The notes under the pieces: model-generated | Database searches by the model: none | What the model saw: only the letters and a program-made list of their open reading frames with translations | What the model was told of the DNA's origin: nothing | Assembly: GCA_944389865.1 (NCBI GenBank) | Contig: CALXNX010000001.1 | Location: 58,763-122,762, forward strand | Reading direction: 5' to 3' | DNA: 64,000 bases | DNA from: an uncultured Succinivibrionaceae bacterium | GTDB taxonomy: Bacteria; Pseudomonadota; Gammaproteobacteria; Enterobacterales; Succinivibrionaceae | Program-made: the position numbers and the translations under genes | In this document: one piece after another, positions 9,218 to 16,807 of the stretch | Position numbering within the stretch: position 1 is the first letter of the stretch | Layout: every line of letters starts with the position of its first letter

Positions 9218-9231
9218 TTGATCTGCGTCAA
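9218..9231. promoter_or_regulatory. CRP/FNR-like box in the divergent control region
   Basis: TTGATCTGCGTCAA is an inverted repeat that fits the FNR consensus TTGAT-N4-ATCAA at 9 of 10 positions. It lies about 100 bp from the importer operon start. The 457-bp region 9117-9573 contains no gene; it holds this box and two LacI-type operators and is otherwise AT-rich promoter DNA. Confidence 0.4.
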
Positions 9232-9528
9232 ATTTAGGCTGATTTATGATCAATAAAAATCTATTTTGTGATGAAGTTTAAATTTTTTTCTGCCCATAGA
9301 TAGACTGTTTAACCTCGCTGTGAAAAATTCGTTATTCTCCCTTATGCGGTGCGGTATATGCGTGGAAAACCGTAACTGCTCACAGATTGTAGTGTTATCA
9401 GGTAGCAGATTGCCTGTTTTAAGCTTAAAGTCTTAAAATATTGATTAGTGAGAGTGCTGCAATTACATATGCTCTTAAATTTTTGGTAAAAATGACAGTA
9501 TCGAAACCAAATGTGCAGTTAAGCATGA

Positions 9529-9542
9529 TGTAAACGCTAACA
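9529..9542. promoter_or_regulatory. Variant LacI-family operator in front of the regulator gene
   Basis: TGTAAACGCTAACA shares the CG-centred TG...A-CG-TA-CA framework with the two stronger sites and lies 32 bp before the regulator's ATG. The position suggests autoregulation. It is the weakest of the three matches. Confidence 0.45.
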
Positions 9543-9573
9543 TAACTGATTTAATTAATTAAAAGGAGCGCGG

Positions 9574-10578
9574 ATGGATTCTCATGCAGAGAAAAAAGCT
9601 ACCATTGTCGAGGTGGCAAAGCTGGCGAAAGTTTCGACTATTACTGTATCTCGCGCTTTCTCTACTCCGGAATTGGTCAAAGAGTCTACAAGGCAGCTGA
9701 TCTATAAATCTGCAGAAGAATTGAATTATATTCCTAATGCTTTTGCTCGAACTTTAAAGACTAATTCCAGCAAAATTATCGGAGTTGTCACTGACAGTAC
9801 CTATAATCAGGTTTATGCCCAAGCAGTTACTACGCTGTGTGCTGAGGCTGATAAACTGGGATACGGTCTGATGATGTTTGAAACCATGGGGAGTGAAGAA
9901 AAAGAAAGCAATGCCTTGGATACTTTATTCAGCTATAAGGTTGCAGGCATCGTGCTGTCTGTGGTCAATGACAGTAAAACTTATGATCCCCGCTATATTC
10001 GTATTGCCCGCAAAAATAATATTCCATTAGTGCTGCTGGATCGCGATATTAAAACCCATCATTTGCCGGGGGTATTTCTAAACAATCATGAGATCGGGGT
10101 TAAGTCCGGAAATTATCTGGCCCATTGCGGAGCACAGCGGCTCTTGATTATTGGAGGACCGGAGCAGTCGGAGATTACGCAGGAGCGGGTTAACGGCATT
10201 TTATCAACTCAGCATAACCCTAATCTGCAGACTAAGGTCATTTATGCTCATTATAACTATCAGCAGACCCGAGAACTTCTGCTGCATGAAGTACCGAAAC
10301 TTTCAGCACCTCCTACCCATGTTGTAGGTATAAATGGGCAGATCTCACTGGCTGCTATCGGTGTTTTTCGAACTTTGGGATATAAAGAGGTTCAATTTTT
10401 CTCCATTGACCCAGTGCCATATGCCGCAGATTTTGGGTTTACTATCCCGTGTATTGACAGTGATCCTGTGGAATGGGGGCTTAAGATCTCTTCGCTGCTT
10501 TTTAAGCTTATAGAGCATAATAATGATCCTGCTTATTTTGACAGGCTGTTCATATACGGAAAACTAATTACTCACTAA
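9574..10578 (+). CDS. LacI/GntR-type transcriptional repressor of the sugar locus
   Basis: A 334-aa LacI-family regulator with an AAAAGGAG ribosome site. Residues ~10-60 form the HTH and hinge: 'TIVEVAKLAKVSTITVSRAFS' region (helix-turn-helix), then 'LNYIPNAFARTLKTNSSKIIGVV'. The rest is a periplasmic-binding-protein-like effector domain (VLLDRDIK, HCGAQRLLIIGGP, 'VVGINGQISLAAIGV'). It is divergent from the importer operon and upstream of the dehydrogenase gene; CG-centred palindromes precede both. It most likely represses these genes until a pathway sugar or sugar phosphate binds. The recognition helix resembles that of GntR-like LacI proteins, in line with an AACGTT-type operator core. Confidence 0.88.
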   Translation: MDSHAEKKATIVEVAKLAKVSTITVSRAFSTPELVKESTRQLIYKSAEELNYIPNAFARTLKTNSSKIIGVVTDSTYNQVYAQAVTTLCAEADKLGYGLMMFETMGSEEKESNALDTLFSYKVAGIVLSVVNDSKTYDPRYIRIARKNNIPLVLLDRDIKTHHLPGVFLNNHEIGVKSGNYLAHCGAQRLLIIGGPEQSEITQERVNGILSTQHNPNLQTKVIYAHYNYQQTRELLLHEVPKLSAPPTHVVGINGQISLAAIGVFRTLGYKEVQFFSIDPVPYAADFGFTIPCIDSDPVEWGLKISSLLFKLIEHNNDPAYFDRLFIYGKLITH

Positions 10579-10663
10579 AAAATGCACCGTCTTGGAAAAG
10601 CTGAGATTTAAGATTAGAGCTGGATCACACAAAATAGTAAATTTAAATAACAAATCTAAACTT

Positions 10664-10679
10664 TGTAAGCCAGATCACG
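10664..10679. promoter_or_regulatory. CRP-like site upstream of the dehydrogenase gene
   Basis: TGTAA-GCCAGA-TCACG resembles TGTGA-N6-TCACA (8 of 10 key bases). It lies 27 bp before the LacI-type operator and about 130 bp before the start codon, a plausible activator position for catabolite control of a sugar gene. Confidence 0.45.
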
Positions 10680-10705
10680 ATTTTACCTTGTTTAAGTTTG
10701 CATAA

Positions 10706-10719
10706 TGACAACGTTATCA
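10706..10719. promoter_or_regulatory. LacI-family operator upstream of the dehydrogenase gene
   Basis: TGACAACGTTATCA is an almost perfect 14-bp palindrome (one mismatch) in the promoter region of the zinc dehydrogenase. It nearly equals the site at 9170-9183, so the same repressor should control both transcription units. Confidence 0.72.
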
Positions 10720-10806
10720 TTAAACGCGCCGCTGGGGCATTAAGCCGCCGGAGCGCAGGCAAGGTTTTTAATTTTTCTGTTTGTTTAATCGCATGAGGAT
10801 GACAAA

Positions 10807-11880
10807 ATGGCAGAACTCCCTGAGAAAATGAAAGCTCTGGTCAACCATGGCCCGCATGACTACCGCTTGGAAATGATTGATACTCCTAAGCCTGGTAAGA
10901 ATGAGGTTGTGATTAAGGTGGGTGCCTGCGGCATCTGTGCTGGTGATATTAAGTGCGAAGCCGGCGCTAAGATGTTTTGGGGCGACAATCCTTGGGTGAA
11001 GACTCCTGTGGTGCCTGGACACGAGTTCTTTGGTACAGTGGTAGCCATGGGCGAAGGCGCTGAAGAGCATTTCGGCGTACATATGGGTGAGCGCATCTTA
11101 GCTGAGCAGATTCTGCCTTGCGGCAAGTGCAAGTTCTGCAAGTCCGGTCAGTACTGGATGTGCCAGCCGCATGATATGTATGGCTATCAGGGCAAGATCG
11201 CAGATGGCGGCATGGCTGAGTATATGGTCTTCCATCCGAACTCCATTATTCATAAGATTCCGGATTCCTTATCCTTGGAAGATGCAGCAGTAATCGAGCC
11301 GATGGCCTGCTCAATGCATACCACTGAGCGCGCCGACATTCAGTTCGAGGATGTGGTGGTCTTAGCTGGTGCCGGCACCTTAGGCTTAGGCATTGTACAG
11401 GCTGCTGCCTTAAAGCATCCGAAGAAGCTGGTGGTGCTTGATACTATTGATGCTCGTCTTGAGCTGGCCAAGAAGTTTGGCGCCGATGTTGTTATCAATC
11501 CGGCCAAGGAAGATGCCTTAAAGCAGATTTTAGACATGACTGACGGCTATGGATGTGATGTCTATATCGAGGCTACCGGTAATCCGCGCGGCGCAACCCA
11601 GGGTCTTGATATGATCCGCAAGTTAGGCCGCTTTGTGGAGATGAGCGTATTCGGTGCTGACGTAACCGCTGACTGGTCCATCATCGGTGACCGTAAGGAA
11701 ATCGATATCTTAGGAGCCCACTTAGGCCCGTACTGCTATGATACCGTTATCAGCCTCTTAGAGCGCGGTTTAATGACTTCTGAGGGTATAGTTACCCATT
11801 CATTCGGCTTAGATGATTGGAAGGAAGCCTTTGAAATTGCTCACAGCTCTAAGGCTATTAAGGTCATTTTAAAGCCGTAA
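10807..11880 (+). CDS. Zinc-dependent medium-chain polyol dehydrogenase (erythritol/L-threitol dehydrogenase-like)
   Basis: A 357-aa MDR-family NAD(P)-dependent alcohol dehydrogenase. The catalytic zinc site is CGICAGD near residue 40, GHE at ~67 and 'IEPMACS'. The structural zinc site is the four-cysteine loop CGKCKFCKSGQYWMC, and the Rossmann motif is GAGTLG. The N-terminal pattern 'MFWGD' plus 'AEQILPCGKCKFC' is what I recall from the erythritol/L-threitol dehydrogenase (EltD) group. An RBS (GAGGATG) precedes the ATG, and a CRP-like site and a LacI operator lie upstream. In this locus it could oxidise a pentitol such as xylitol or L-arabinitol to L-xylulose, the presumed substrate of the kinase; a tetritol is the alternative. 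Confidence 0.8.
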   Translation: MAELPEKMKALVNHGPHDYRLEMIDTPKPGKNEVVIKVGACGICAGDIKCEAGAKMFWGDNPWVKTPVVPGHEFFGTVVAMGEGAEEHFGVHMGERILAEQILPCGKCKFCKSGQYWMCQPHDMYGYQGKIADGGMAEYMVFHPNSIIHKIPDSLSLEDAAVIEPMACSMHTTERADIQFEDVVVLAGAGTLGLGIVQAAALKHPKKLVVLDTIDARLELAKKFGADVVINPAKEDALKQILDMTDGYGCDVYIEATGNPRGATQGLDMIRKLGRFVEMSVFGADVTADWSIIGDRKEIDILGAHLGPYCYDTVISLLERGLMTSEGIVTHSFGLDDWKEAFEIAHSSKAIKVILKP

Positions 11881-11931
11881 TAACCATAGCAGAAAAGGCT
11901 GTAAATCAAGTTTGCAGCAGCTTGACTTAAT

Positions 11932-11974
11932 AAAAGGGCTCCGTATGATGCTAAGCGTAAATATGGGGCCTTTT
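11932..11974 (+). terminator. Likely terminator after the dehydrogenase gene
   Basis: AAAAGGGCTCC pairs with GGGGCCTTTT (one bulged G) across a 22-base loop, the downstream arm ending in TTTT. It lies 50 bp after the dehydrogenase stop and before the next binding-protein gene. The long loop lowers confidence. Confidence 0.5.
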
Positions 11975-12020
11975 GCATCTTAAAATAAATGCTTTTGGAC
12001 CTGGAATAGAGTGAGGCACT

Positions 12021-13040
12021 ATGCTTAAAAAGTTTAAATCCAGTGCGGCAGCCGCCATGTTGGGTGCGGCGGCCGTGATGAGCAGCGCTCAGGCAGCTGT
12101 CCCGGATAACGCCGATATTTTTTATTACAATTTAGCTGATCAATTTATCTCCAGCTTCAGTAAAACTGCAGAAAAAGCAGCTTTGGCTGCCAATATTAAA
12201 CTGAAGGCATATAACGCCGCTGATGACGCTTTTCTGCAAAGTCAGCAGCTGGATACCCGCATCAGCGACAAGAAGAACAGCGCGCCTTTATTTGTAAACT
12301 TAGTGGACTTTTCCTACGGTCTGCCTTTAGCACAGGCAGCCAAAGCCAATCCAGCCCAGCCGTATCTCGTATTCTTCAATCGTCCAGTCAGCAAAGATGC
12401 TTTAGCCGCTTACGATAAAGCGTGGTACGTCAGTACCGATGCGCGTGAGTCTGGTACTTACCAAGCCGAAATCTTGATTGAATATCTGCAAAAGCATCCT
12501 GAGGCTGATCGTAATAAAAACGGAGAAATTGAGATCTTAATGTTAAAGGGCGAGAGCACCCATACTGACGCTCTGCTGCGTACTCAGGCCGTGATCGATA
12601 AGCTCAACGCCAGCGGAATAAAGTACCGCATCGTTTACAGCGCTAATGCTAACTGGGATTTTCAGCAGGCCTTTGCCAGCACTGAACAGGCGATTGCCCG
12701 CTTATCGCTCAACAATATTGAAGCAGTTGTTGCCAATAACGACGCCATGGCTTTAGGAGCCATTACTGCGCTTAATCAATATGACTATAATTTAGACGGT
12801 AAGGGGGATAAATATCTGCCTGTAGTCGGCATTGATGCCATTGACAATGCCATCACGGCTATAAGGGAAGGGCGCATGCTGGGGACGGTGTGCAATGATG
12901 CCGAGAGGATTTCAGAAGTTATGTTCACCATTGTGAGCATGGATACGGCTGATGAACAAGCTGTATCTAAACAGCTTGGACTGCCCGTAGAAAATCGTAC
13001 AGTCATGGTTCCATACCGTAAAGTTAAAGCCGATTTATAG
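12021..13040 (+). CDS. Galactose/glucose-type periplasmic binding protein (MglB-like), without its own transporter
   Basis: A 339-aa binding protein with a signal peptide (to about residue 25, ...MSSAQA-AVP). It aligns along its length with E. coli MglB. The calcium loop is kept (DRNKNGEIE). By alignment from memory, the MglB sugar contacts are also kept: D and F in 'LADQF', N in FFNRP, H/D/R in 'STHTDALLR', W in NANWD, N in ANNDAM, D in GIDAI and N in TVCND. A second D-x-N-x-D-G loop (DYNLDGKGD) is inserted before the last strand. No ATPase or permease is adjacent. It may feed the RbsAC-like importer at 5.6-8.1 kb or act as a sugar receptor. The ligand is probably a pyranose. Confidence 0.85.
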   Translation: MLKKFKSSAAAAMLGAAAVMSSAQAAVPDNADIFYYNLADQFISSFSKTAEKAALAANIKLKAYNAADDAFLQSQQLDTRISDKKNSAPLFVNLVDFSYGLPLAQAAKANPAQPYLVFFNRPVSKDALAAYDKAWYVSTDARESGTYQAEILIEYLQKHPEADRNKNGEIEILMLKGESTHTDALLRTQAVIDKLNASGIKYRIVYSANANWDFQQAFASTEQAIARLSLNNIEAVVANNDAMALGAITALNQYDYNLDGKGDKYLPVVGIDAIDNAITAIREGRMLGTVCNDAERISEVMFTIVSMDTADEQAVSKQLGLPVENRTVMVPYRKVKADL

Positions 13041-13048
13041 GATATAAC

Positions 13049-13906
13049 ATGCGCATTCATCCTTTAGGCATTTATGAAAAGGCGCTGCCGCATGATTTTA
13101 CTTGGCAGCAGCGTTTTGAGGCTGCACGAGCGGCAGGCTTTGATTTCGTCGAGATCTCTATTGATGAGACTGACGAGCGATTGAACAGGCTCAATTGGAC
13201 CAAACAGCAGCGCTTAGATTTTGTCAAATTAAAGCAGGATTGCGGCATTGCTGTCCCAACTATGTGTTTGTCTGGTCATCGCCGTTTTCCTTTTGGCAGT
13301 CACGATCCCAAGATCAGACAAAAAGCCCATGACATTATGGAACAGGCCATTGAATTCGCAGTTGATACTGGAGTAAGAACTATTCAGCTGGCGGGTTACG
13401 ATGTCTACTATGAAGAACAGGATGCCGGTACGCTTGAACGCTATACTGAGTCAATGCAGTGGGCGGTTCAGACTGCAGCTGCGGCTCAGGTGATGCTGGC
13501 TACTGAGATCATGGATACGCCGTTTATGAGTTCCATTACTAAGTGGAAGTACTGGGATGATCTGCTCAAATCTCCGTGGTTTGGCGTTTATCCGGATGTC
13601 GGCAATTTAACTGCCTGGGGCAATGATGTGCTCCATGAGCTTGAAATTGGAATTGATAAGATTGCCGCTATTCATTTAAAGGAAACGAAACCTGTTACTG
13701 CTGATTTTCCGGGACAATTTAGAGATCTGCAATTTGGCGAGGGTTCAGTCGACTTTGTTTCTATCTTCAAGAAGCTGAAGGAGCTCAATTATCGCGGCAC
13801 TTTCTTATTGGAGATGTGGGGCGAGAAGGTACCGGATCCTTTAGGCAATATTAAGCGCGCTAAAGCCTTTATCGAAGAAAAGATGCAGGCTGCAGAATTT
13901 TACTAA
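13049..13906 (+). CDS. ulaE: L-ribulose-5-phosphate 3-epimerase (UlaE/SgbU type)
   Basis: A 285-aa TIM-barrel epimerase of the xylose-isomerase-like family. The match to E. coli UlaE is very close: PLGIYEKALP, GFDFVE-S-DETDERL-RL-W, MCLSGHRRFPFGS, IQLAGYDVYYEE, ATEIMDTPFM, 'YPDVGNLTAWGNDV' and LLEMWGE. The metal ligands (E in ATEIMD, D in YPDVGN, H in IHLKETK, E in LLEMW) are visible. It interconverts L-xylulose-5-phosphate and L-ribulose-5-phosphate. It starts 8 bp after the MglB-like gene, so the two are co-transcribed, and a strong terminator follows. The next pathway enzyme, an AraD/UlaF 4-epimerase, is not in the window. Confidence 0.92.
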   Translation: MRIHPLGIYEKALPHDFTWQQRFEAARAAGFDFVEISIDETDERLNRLNWTKQQRLDFVKLKQDCGIAVPTMCLSGHRRFPFGSHDPKIRQKAHDIMEQAIEFAVDTGVRTIQLAGYDVYYEEQDAGTLERYTESMQWAVQTAAAAQVMLATEIMDTPFMSSITKWKYWDDLLKSPWFGVYPDVGNLTAWGNDVLHELEIGIDKIAAIHLKETKPVTADFPGQFRDLQFGEGSVDFVSIFKKLKELNYRGTFLLEMWGEKVPDPLGNIKRAKAFIEEKMQAAEFY

Positions 13907-13923
13907 CGCTTAAGTGCAAGCAG

Positions 13924-13957
13924 GCCGATCCCAAACACCCGATGGATCGGCTTTTTT
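13924..13957 (+). terminator. Rho-independent terminator after ulaE
   Basis: GCCGATCC and GGATCGGC form a perfect 8-bp stem followed by TTTTTT, 17 bp after the epimerase stop. This is a textbook intrinsic terminator closing the MglB-like/ulaE unit. Confidence 0.95.
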
Positions 13958-13980
13958 CTGTCTTTTGATGGAGAATTATC

Positions 13981-14589
13981 GTGGCTGAACCGCAGTGGTC
14001 ATTAACCCCTTTAAAGGAAAAAGAATTAAATACGATCTTTGCCGCACTGCTCAGTGACAGCAGCAGCGTCTTCGGCATCCCGCCCTCCGCCGCGCAGCTC
14101 TCCGCTGATTTCTTTGCCGAATTGTGGGTCAAAAACGCCGCCGGCATCATCAAGCAGATCTCAATGATGCTGCCGGAAGATACTCCGGAGAGTGAGCTTA
14201 AAGATGCGCTTTTGCGCCGCATCGCCGTGGAGATGGCAAAACTGTCGCTGCACTTTAAGCGCACCAAGGGCCAGTTCACCATCATGCAGAGTGCGTCCAT
14301 GTTCAGCTATTTATTAAAGAGCATGGGGCAGCTGCAGCTTATCAATTTAAACGGCCCGGCTGCCAAGGCGGATGTGCCGGCGCTGCAGGCGCAGGCAGCT
14401 GCGCTGCGCGCAGCTCTCGATGTATCGGCGGTGCAGCAGAGCATTGAGCAGGGAGTGCTGCCGGGATTATCCATGGCTGATCTGGAGAACCTTAAGAATT
14501 ATCAGGTCAAGAAGGGCGGTTTTTTGACCGGCAAGGTTACCCTGGCCTTTGTCGCCGCGGCCATTCTGCTGGCGCTCTTTGCGTTTTAA
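13981..14589 (+). CDS. Unrecognised 202-aa protein with a C-terminal membrane anchor
   Basis: The frame starts with GTG at 13981 after GATGGAGAATTATC. The body is predicted helical and soluble, with an acidic/amphipathic middle part (residues ~60-145) and an Ala/Leu-rich stretch around 'AALRAALDVSAVQQSIEQ'. The last ~22 residues (VTLAFVAAAILLALFAF) form a single hydrophobic helix preceded by KKGG and a Lys, the layout of a tail-anchored inner-membrane protein. No signal peptide and no recognised family. It is followed at 130 bp by a secreted DUF1036-like gene and then another small unknown protein on the same strand; a functional link is only possible. Confidence 0.75.
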   Translation: MAEPQWSLTPLKEKELNTIFAALLSDSSSVFGIPPSAAQLSADFFAELWVKNAAGIIKQISMMLPEDTPESELKDALLRRIAVEMAKLSLHFKRTKGQFTIMQSASMFSYLLKSMGQLQLINLNGPAAKADVPALQAQAAALRAALDVSAVQQSIEQGVLPGLSMADLENLKNYQVKKGGFLTGKVTLAFVAAAILLALFAF

Positions 14590-14721
14590 GTCGTACTCCC
14601 TTGGGTTTGTCATTGTCAAAGCGCGCGCTTTTCTTTATGATGACCGAAAACCAGGCTGCGCCGCGCAGAGCGGCTGCAGTCTGATGCCCATGCTCTTACT
14701 GATTAACTAAGTAAAATTAAA

Positions 14722-15120
14722 GTGAAAAAATTTGGTTTATCTTTGCTGCTGGCGGCGGCAGCTTTTGCCAGCGCAGCTGAGGCTGCGGTGCGCATTGATA
14801 TTAAAAATGACAGCACTGAGGACTGCTCGGTGGCCTTAAATGCCCGCATCGATCAGACCACCTGGCTTACTGTCGGCTGGTATGTCTATGCCGCAGGGGA
14901 AGAAGCTCCCATCATCCTCGATGGCGTTAATGATATCTGCTCGGTTTATCTCTATCATGACTGCAGCCTTAAGGTGCAGGATCATGATGAAACCAAGCGC
15001 GCCTGGGTCAAGAGCAACCGCAAGTTCAGCGATACCATCCCTATGGACGGCCAGCAGGGCTACGAAGAAGTGACCTTTGTGCGCCTGCAGCAGGGCAGCT
15101 ATACCATTCCTTCTTTCTAA
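14722..15120 (+). CDS. Secreted DUF1036-like protein
   Basis: A 132-aa protein starting at GTG 14722 with a strong signal peptide (KKFGLSLLLAAAAFASAAEA, cleavage before AVRID). The mature part is a small beta-rich domain: 'VRIDIKNDSTEDCSVAL', WLTVGWYVYAAGEE and 'VYLYHDCSLKV', with paired cysteines. This resembles the DUF1036 pattern of short periplasmic proteins with a 'W...GW' core, judged by eye. Function is unknown; periplasmic location is likely. Upstream DNA (14590-14721) shows no strong promoter, while a stem-loop follows the stop. Confidence 0.7.
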   Translation: MKKFGLSLLLAAAAFASAAEAAVRIDIKNDSTEDCSVALNARIDQTTWLTVGWYVYAAGEEAPIILDGVNDICSVYLYHDCSLKVQDHDETKRAWVKSNRKFSDTIPMDGQQGYEEVTFVRLQQGSYTIPSF

Positions 15121-15124
15121 ATCC

Positions 15125-15150
15125 GGGCTTCAAATACTGCTTGAGCCCTT
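15125..15150 (+). terminator. Probable terminator after the DUF1036-like gene
   Basis: GGGCTTCAA and TTGAGCCC pair (one bulge) with a 7-base loop and end in CTTT, directly after the stop codon. Confidence 0.5.
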
Positions 15151-15189
15151 TGGCACGCTCATTGCTCTATCTGCTGTAAAGATCTCTCA

Positions 15190-15208
15190 GGCGGCAAATT
15201 CTGCCGCC
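15190..15208 (+). other. Stem-loop in the leader of the 15231 gene
   Basis: GGCGGCA-AATTC-TGCCGCC is a perfect 7-bp stem that ends 10 bp before the AGGAGG ribosome site of the next gene. It may stabilise the 5' end of that message or influence its translation. Confidence 0.5.
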
Positions 15209-15230
15209 GGAGGCTTAGGAGGAAGATGTT

Positions 15231-15629
15231 ATGGCTCAAGTTACCGCCATGCGCCCGCAGAACTTTTTAGACGGTGCGCGCAGCAGCAGTATTAGAACGC
15301 AGAGCGTTGATTTAAGGCCGCAGTCGGGCTCTAATTCTCAGGTGAGCTTCTCTGAGGCCATGCAGGTACTCTTTTCCGGCGCCCAAGGGCAGGGACAAAG
15401 CGCTCAGCAGGTCAATAATCACCACGATTTTTCCAATGAGTTTAAGCCGGCTCAGTCCGAGAATGAGAAGGTGCGCGCCTTTGCCGCCTTGGAAAATCCG
15501 CCGACAGTCAGCGACTTTAAAATGCTGGAGCAGAATCCGGCGTCCGGCAGCGATTTCTCGATCCTTGATGCCTTAGGGGACGGCTTAATGTTTGCGGCAA
15601 AAATTGCCGGTGCGGCGATGGCTTTCTAA
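15231..15629 (+). CDS. Unrecognised 132-aa, low-complexity protein
   Basis: An excellent ribosome site (AGGAGG, 7 bp before the ATG) supports real translation. The first ~75 residues are rich in Ser, Gln and Asn (for example NSQVSFSEAMQVLFSGAQGQ) and look disordered. A Phe/Asp-containing middle part (KMLEQNPASGSDFSILDALGDG) leads to a hydrophobic Ala-rich C-terminus (LMFAAKIAGAAMAF). There is no signal peptide at the N-terminus. The hydrophobic end is short for a membrane helix but could associate with membrane or partner. No family was recognised. Confidence 0.7.
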   Translation: MAQVTAMRPQNFLDGARSSSIRTQSVDLRPQSGSNSQVSFSEAMQVLFSGAQGQGQSAQQVNNHHDFSNEFKPAQSENEKVRAFAALENPPTVSDFKMLEQNPASGSDFSILDALGDGLMFAAKIAGAAMAF

Positions 15630-15679
15630 ACCTGCTTTAAGTTAAAATCTGCGCCGGCATTCGATTATGTGAGGAGATC

Positions 15680-16327
15680 ATGGGCGCAGAGCTTTATCCG
15701 GTGCCTGCTTTAGAGCCGCAGCAGGCCCATGTCAGTGAAATCATCGTTAAGAAAAGCCGTTTTATCTGCTCTATAGGGCATACCGCCGGCATGGACGAGT
15801 GTCGGAATTTTATTGCCAAGGTAAGCGCGCAGTACGCTGATGCCTCGCATAACTGCTTTGCCTTTAACGGATCCGCGCCGGGGGCGACCGCTGTGTGCGG
15901 ATGCTCGGATGACGGCGAGCCGCACGGCACCGCCGGCCAGCCTATGCTCAATGTTGTGCTGCACTGCGGGATAGGGGAATTGACAGCGGTGGTGACCCGC
16001 TATTTCGGCGGCACTTTATTAGGAACCGGCGGCTTGGTGAAAGCCTATCAGGATGCAGTTAAGAGCGCTTTAGAAACTCTGCAGACTGCGCAGCGCCTGA
16101 TCCCGGCCTTTATCGAGCTGCAGCTGGAGCATTCCATCGTGGGCTTTTTAATGCATCAGCTGCCTAAGTTTAACGCTGAGATCATCAGTCAGAACTTCGG
16201 GGTAATGGCGGAATTTACCCTGCGTCTGCCCCAGAGCGAGGCTCCGGCTTTGGCAGCTCTGCTTAAGGAGAAAATGCGCGGCCGCGGCAGCCTTTGCGTT
16301 AAAACGCCGCAGTCTCAGCGCTGTTGA
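15680..16327 (+). CDS. yigZ: YigZ/IMPACT (UPF0029) family protein
   Basis: A 215-aa protein with the UPF0029 core: KKSRFICSIGH near the N-terminus, 'ASHNCFAF', 'CSDDGEPHGTAGQPML', and 'VTRYFGGTLLGTGGLVKAYQ'. This is the family hallmark shared by bacterial YigZ and eukaryotic IMPACT. The C-terminal ~65 residues form the DUF1949-like ferredoxin-fold domain. The biochemical role is unsettled; a link to translation or GCN2-type regulation is known only for IMPACT. The gene overlaps the convergent XRE-regulator gene by 13 bp at the 3' end. Confidence 0.93.
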   Translation: MGAELYPVPALEPQQAHVSEIIVKKSRFICSIGHTAGMDECRNFIAKVSAQYADASHNCFAFNGSAPGATAVCGCSDDGEPHGTAGQPMLNVVLHCGIGELTAVVTRYFGGTLLGTGGLVKAYQDAVKSALETLQTAQRLIPAFIELQLEHSIVGFLMHQLPKFNAEIISQNFGVMAEFTLRLPQSEAPALAALLKEKMRGRGSLCVKTPQSQRC

Positions 16328-16665
16328 TCATCATCATCATCGTACGGCCAAGGCTTTTCGACCTGAGCTGACGGCGGCGTCGGCGGCAGCCGCAGCGCCG
16401 GTGCCGGCGGCACTTGAGCATTCTGCTGACTGAGCAGCTGGCGCAGCAGAACAAAGAGCGGATCGTCACTGACCAAGCGCTCCTGCAGGAGATTCATCAG
16501 CTTATAGCTCATCAGCTGCGGGACCGGCTGCGGCCGGCTTTCAAGGCTGCGTAAATAGACCGGACTTACTTCTAAAAGCGGTGCCAACTTGGCGGTGGTA
16601 AGCCCCAGCGCCATGCGGATGCGCTGAAACATCCGGCCGCTTAACTGCCTTTTGGTTTTTTCCAT
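16315..16665 (-). CDS. Small XRE-like helix-turn-helix regulator
   Basis: A 116-aa protein. Residues ~8-60 fit a lambda-repressor-like HTH: 'MFQRIRMALGLTTAKLAPLLEVSPVYLRSLE', with the recognition helix at VSPVYLRSLES. The C-terminal half is Pro/Ala-rich and ends in an acidic run (DDDDD). No toxin partner is adjacent. The 255-bp region upstream (16666-16920) holds the second copy of the 93-bp repeat. The gene is convergent with yigZ and overlaps its end. Targets are unknown. Confidence 0.75.
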   Translation of the reverse strand: MEKTKRQLSGRMFQRIRMALGLTTAKLAPLLEVSPVYLRSLESRPQPVPQLMSYKLMNLLQERLVSDDPLFVLLRQLLSQQNAQVPPAPALRLPPTPPSAQVEKPWPYDDDDDQQR

Positions 16666-16807
16666 TTAGCTGTCCCCAATGCGCTGCACTCTGAGTCATG
16701 AGCTGCTTCCTCTATTCTAGCGCGCTGCTGCAGCACTTTGCAGTCAGGTCTCTTCTTTGTGCACGCTGAGAACTTTAGATGCACATCAGCCATAAGTACC
16801 GGCATTG

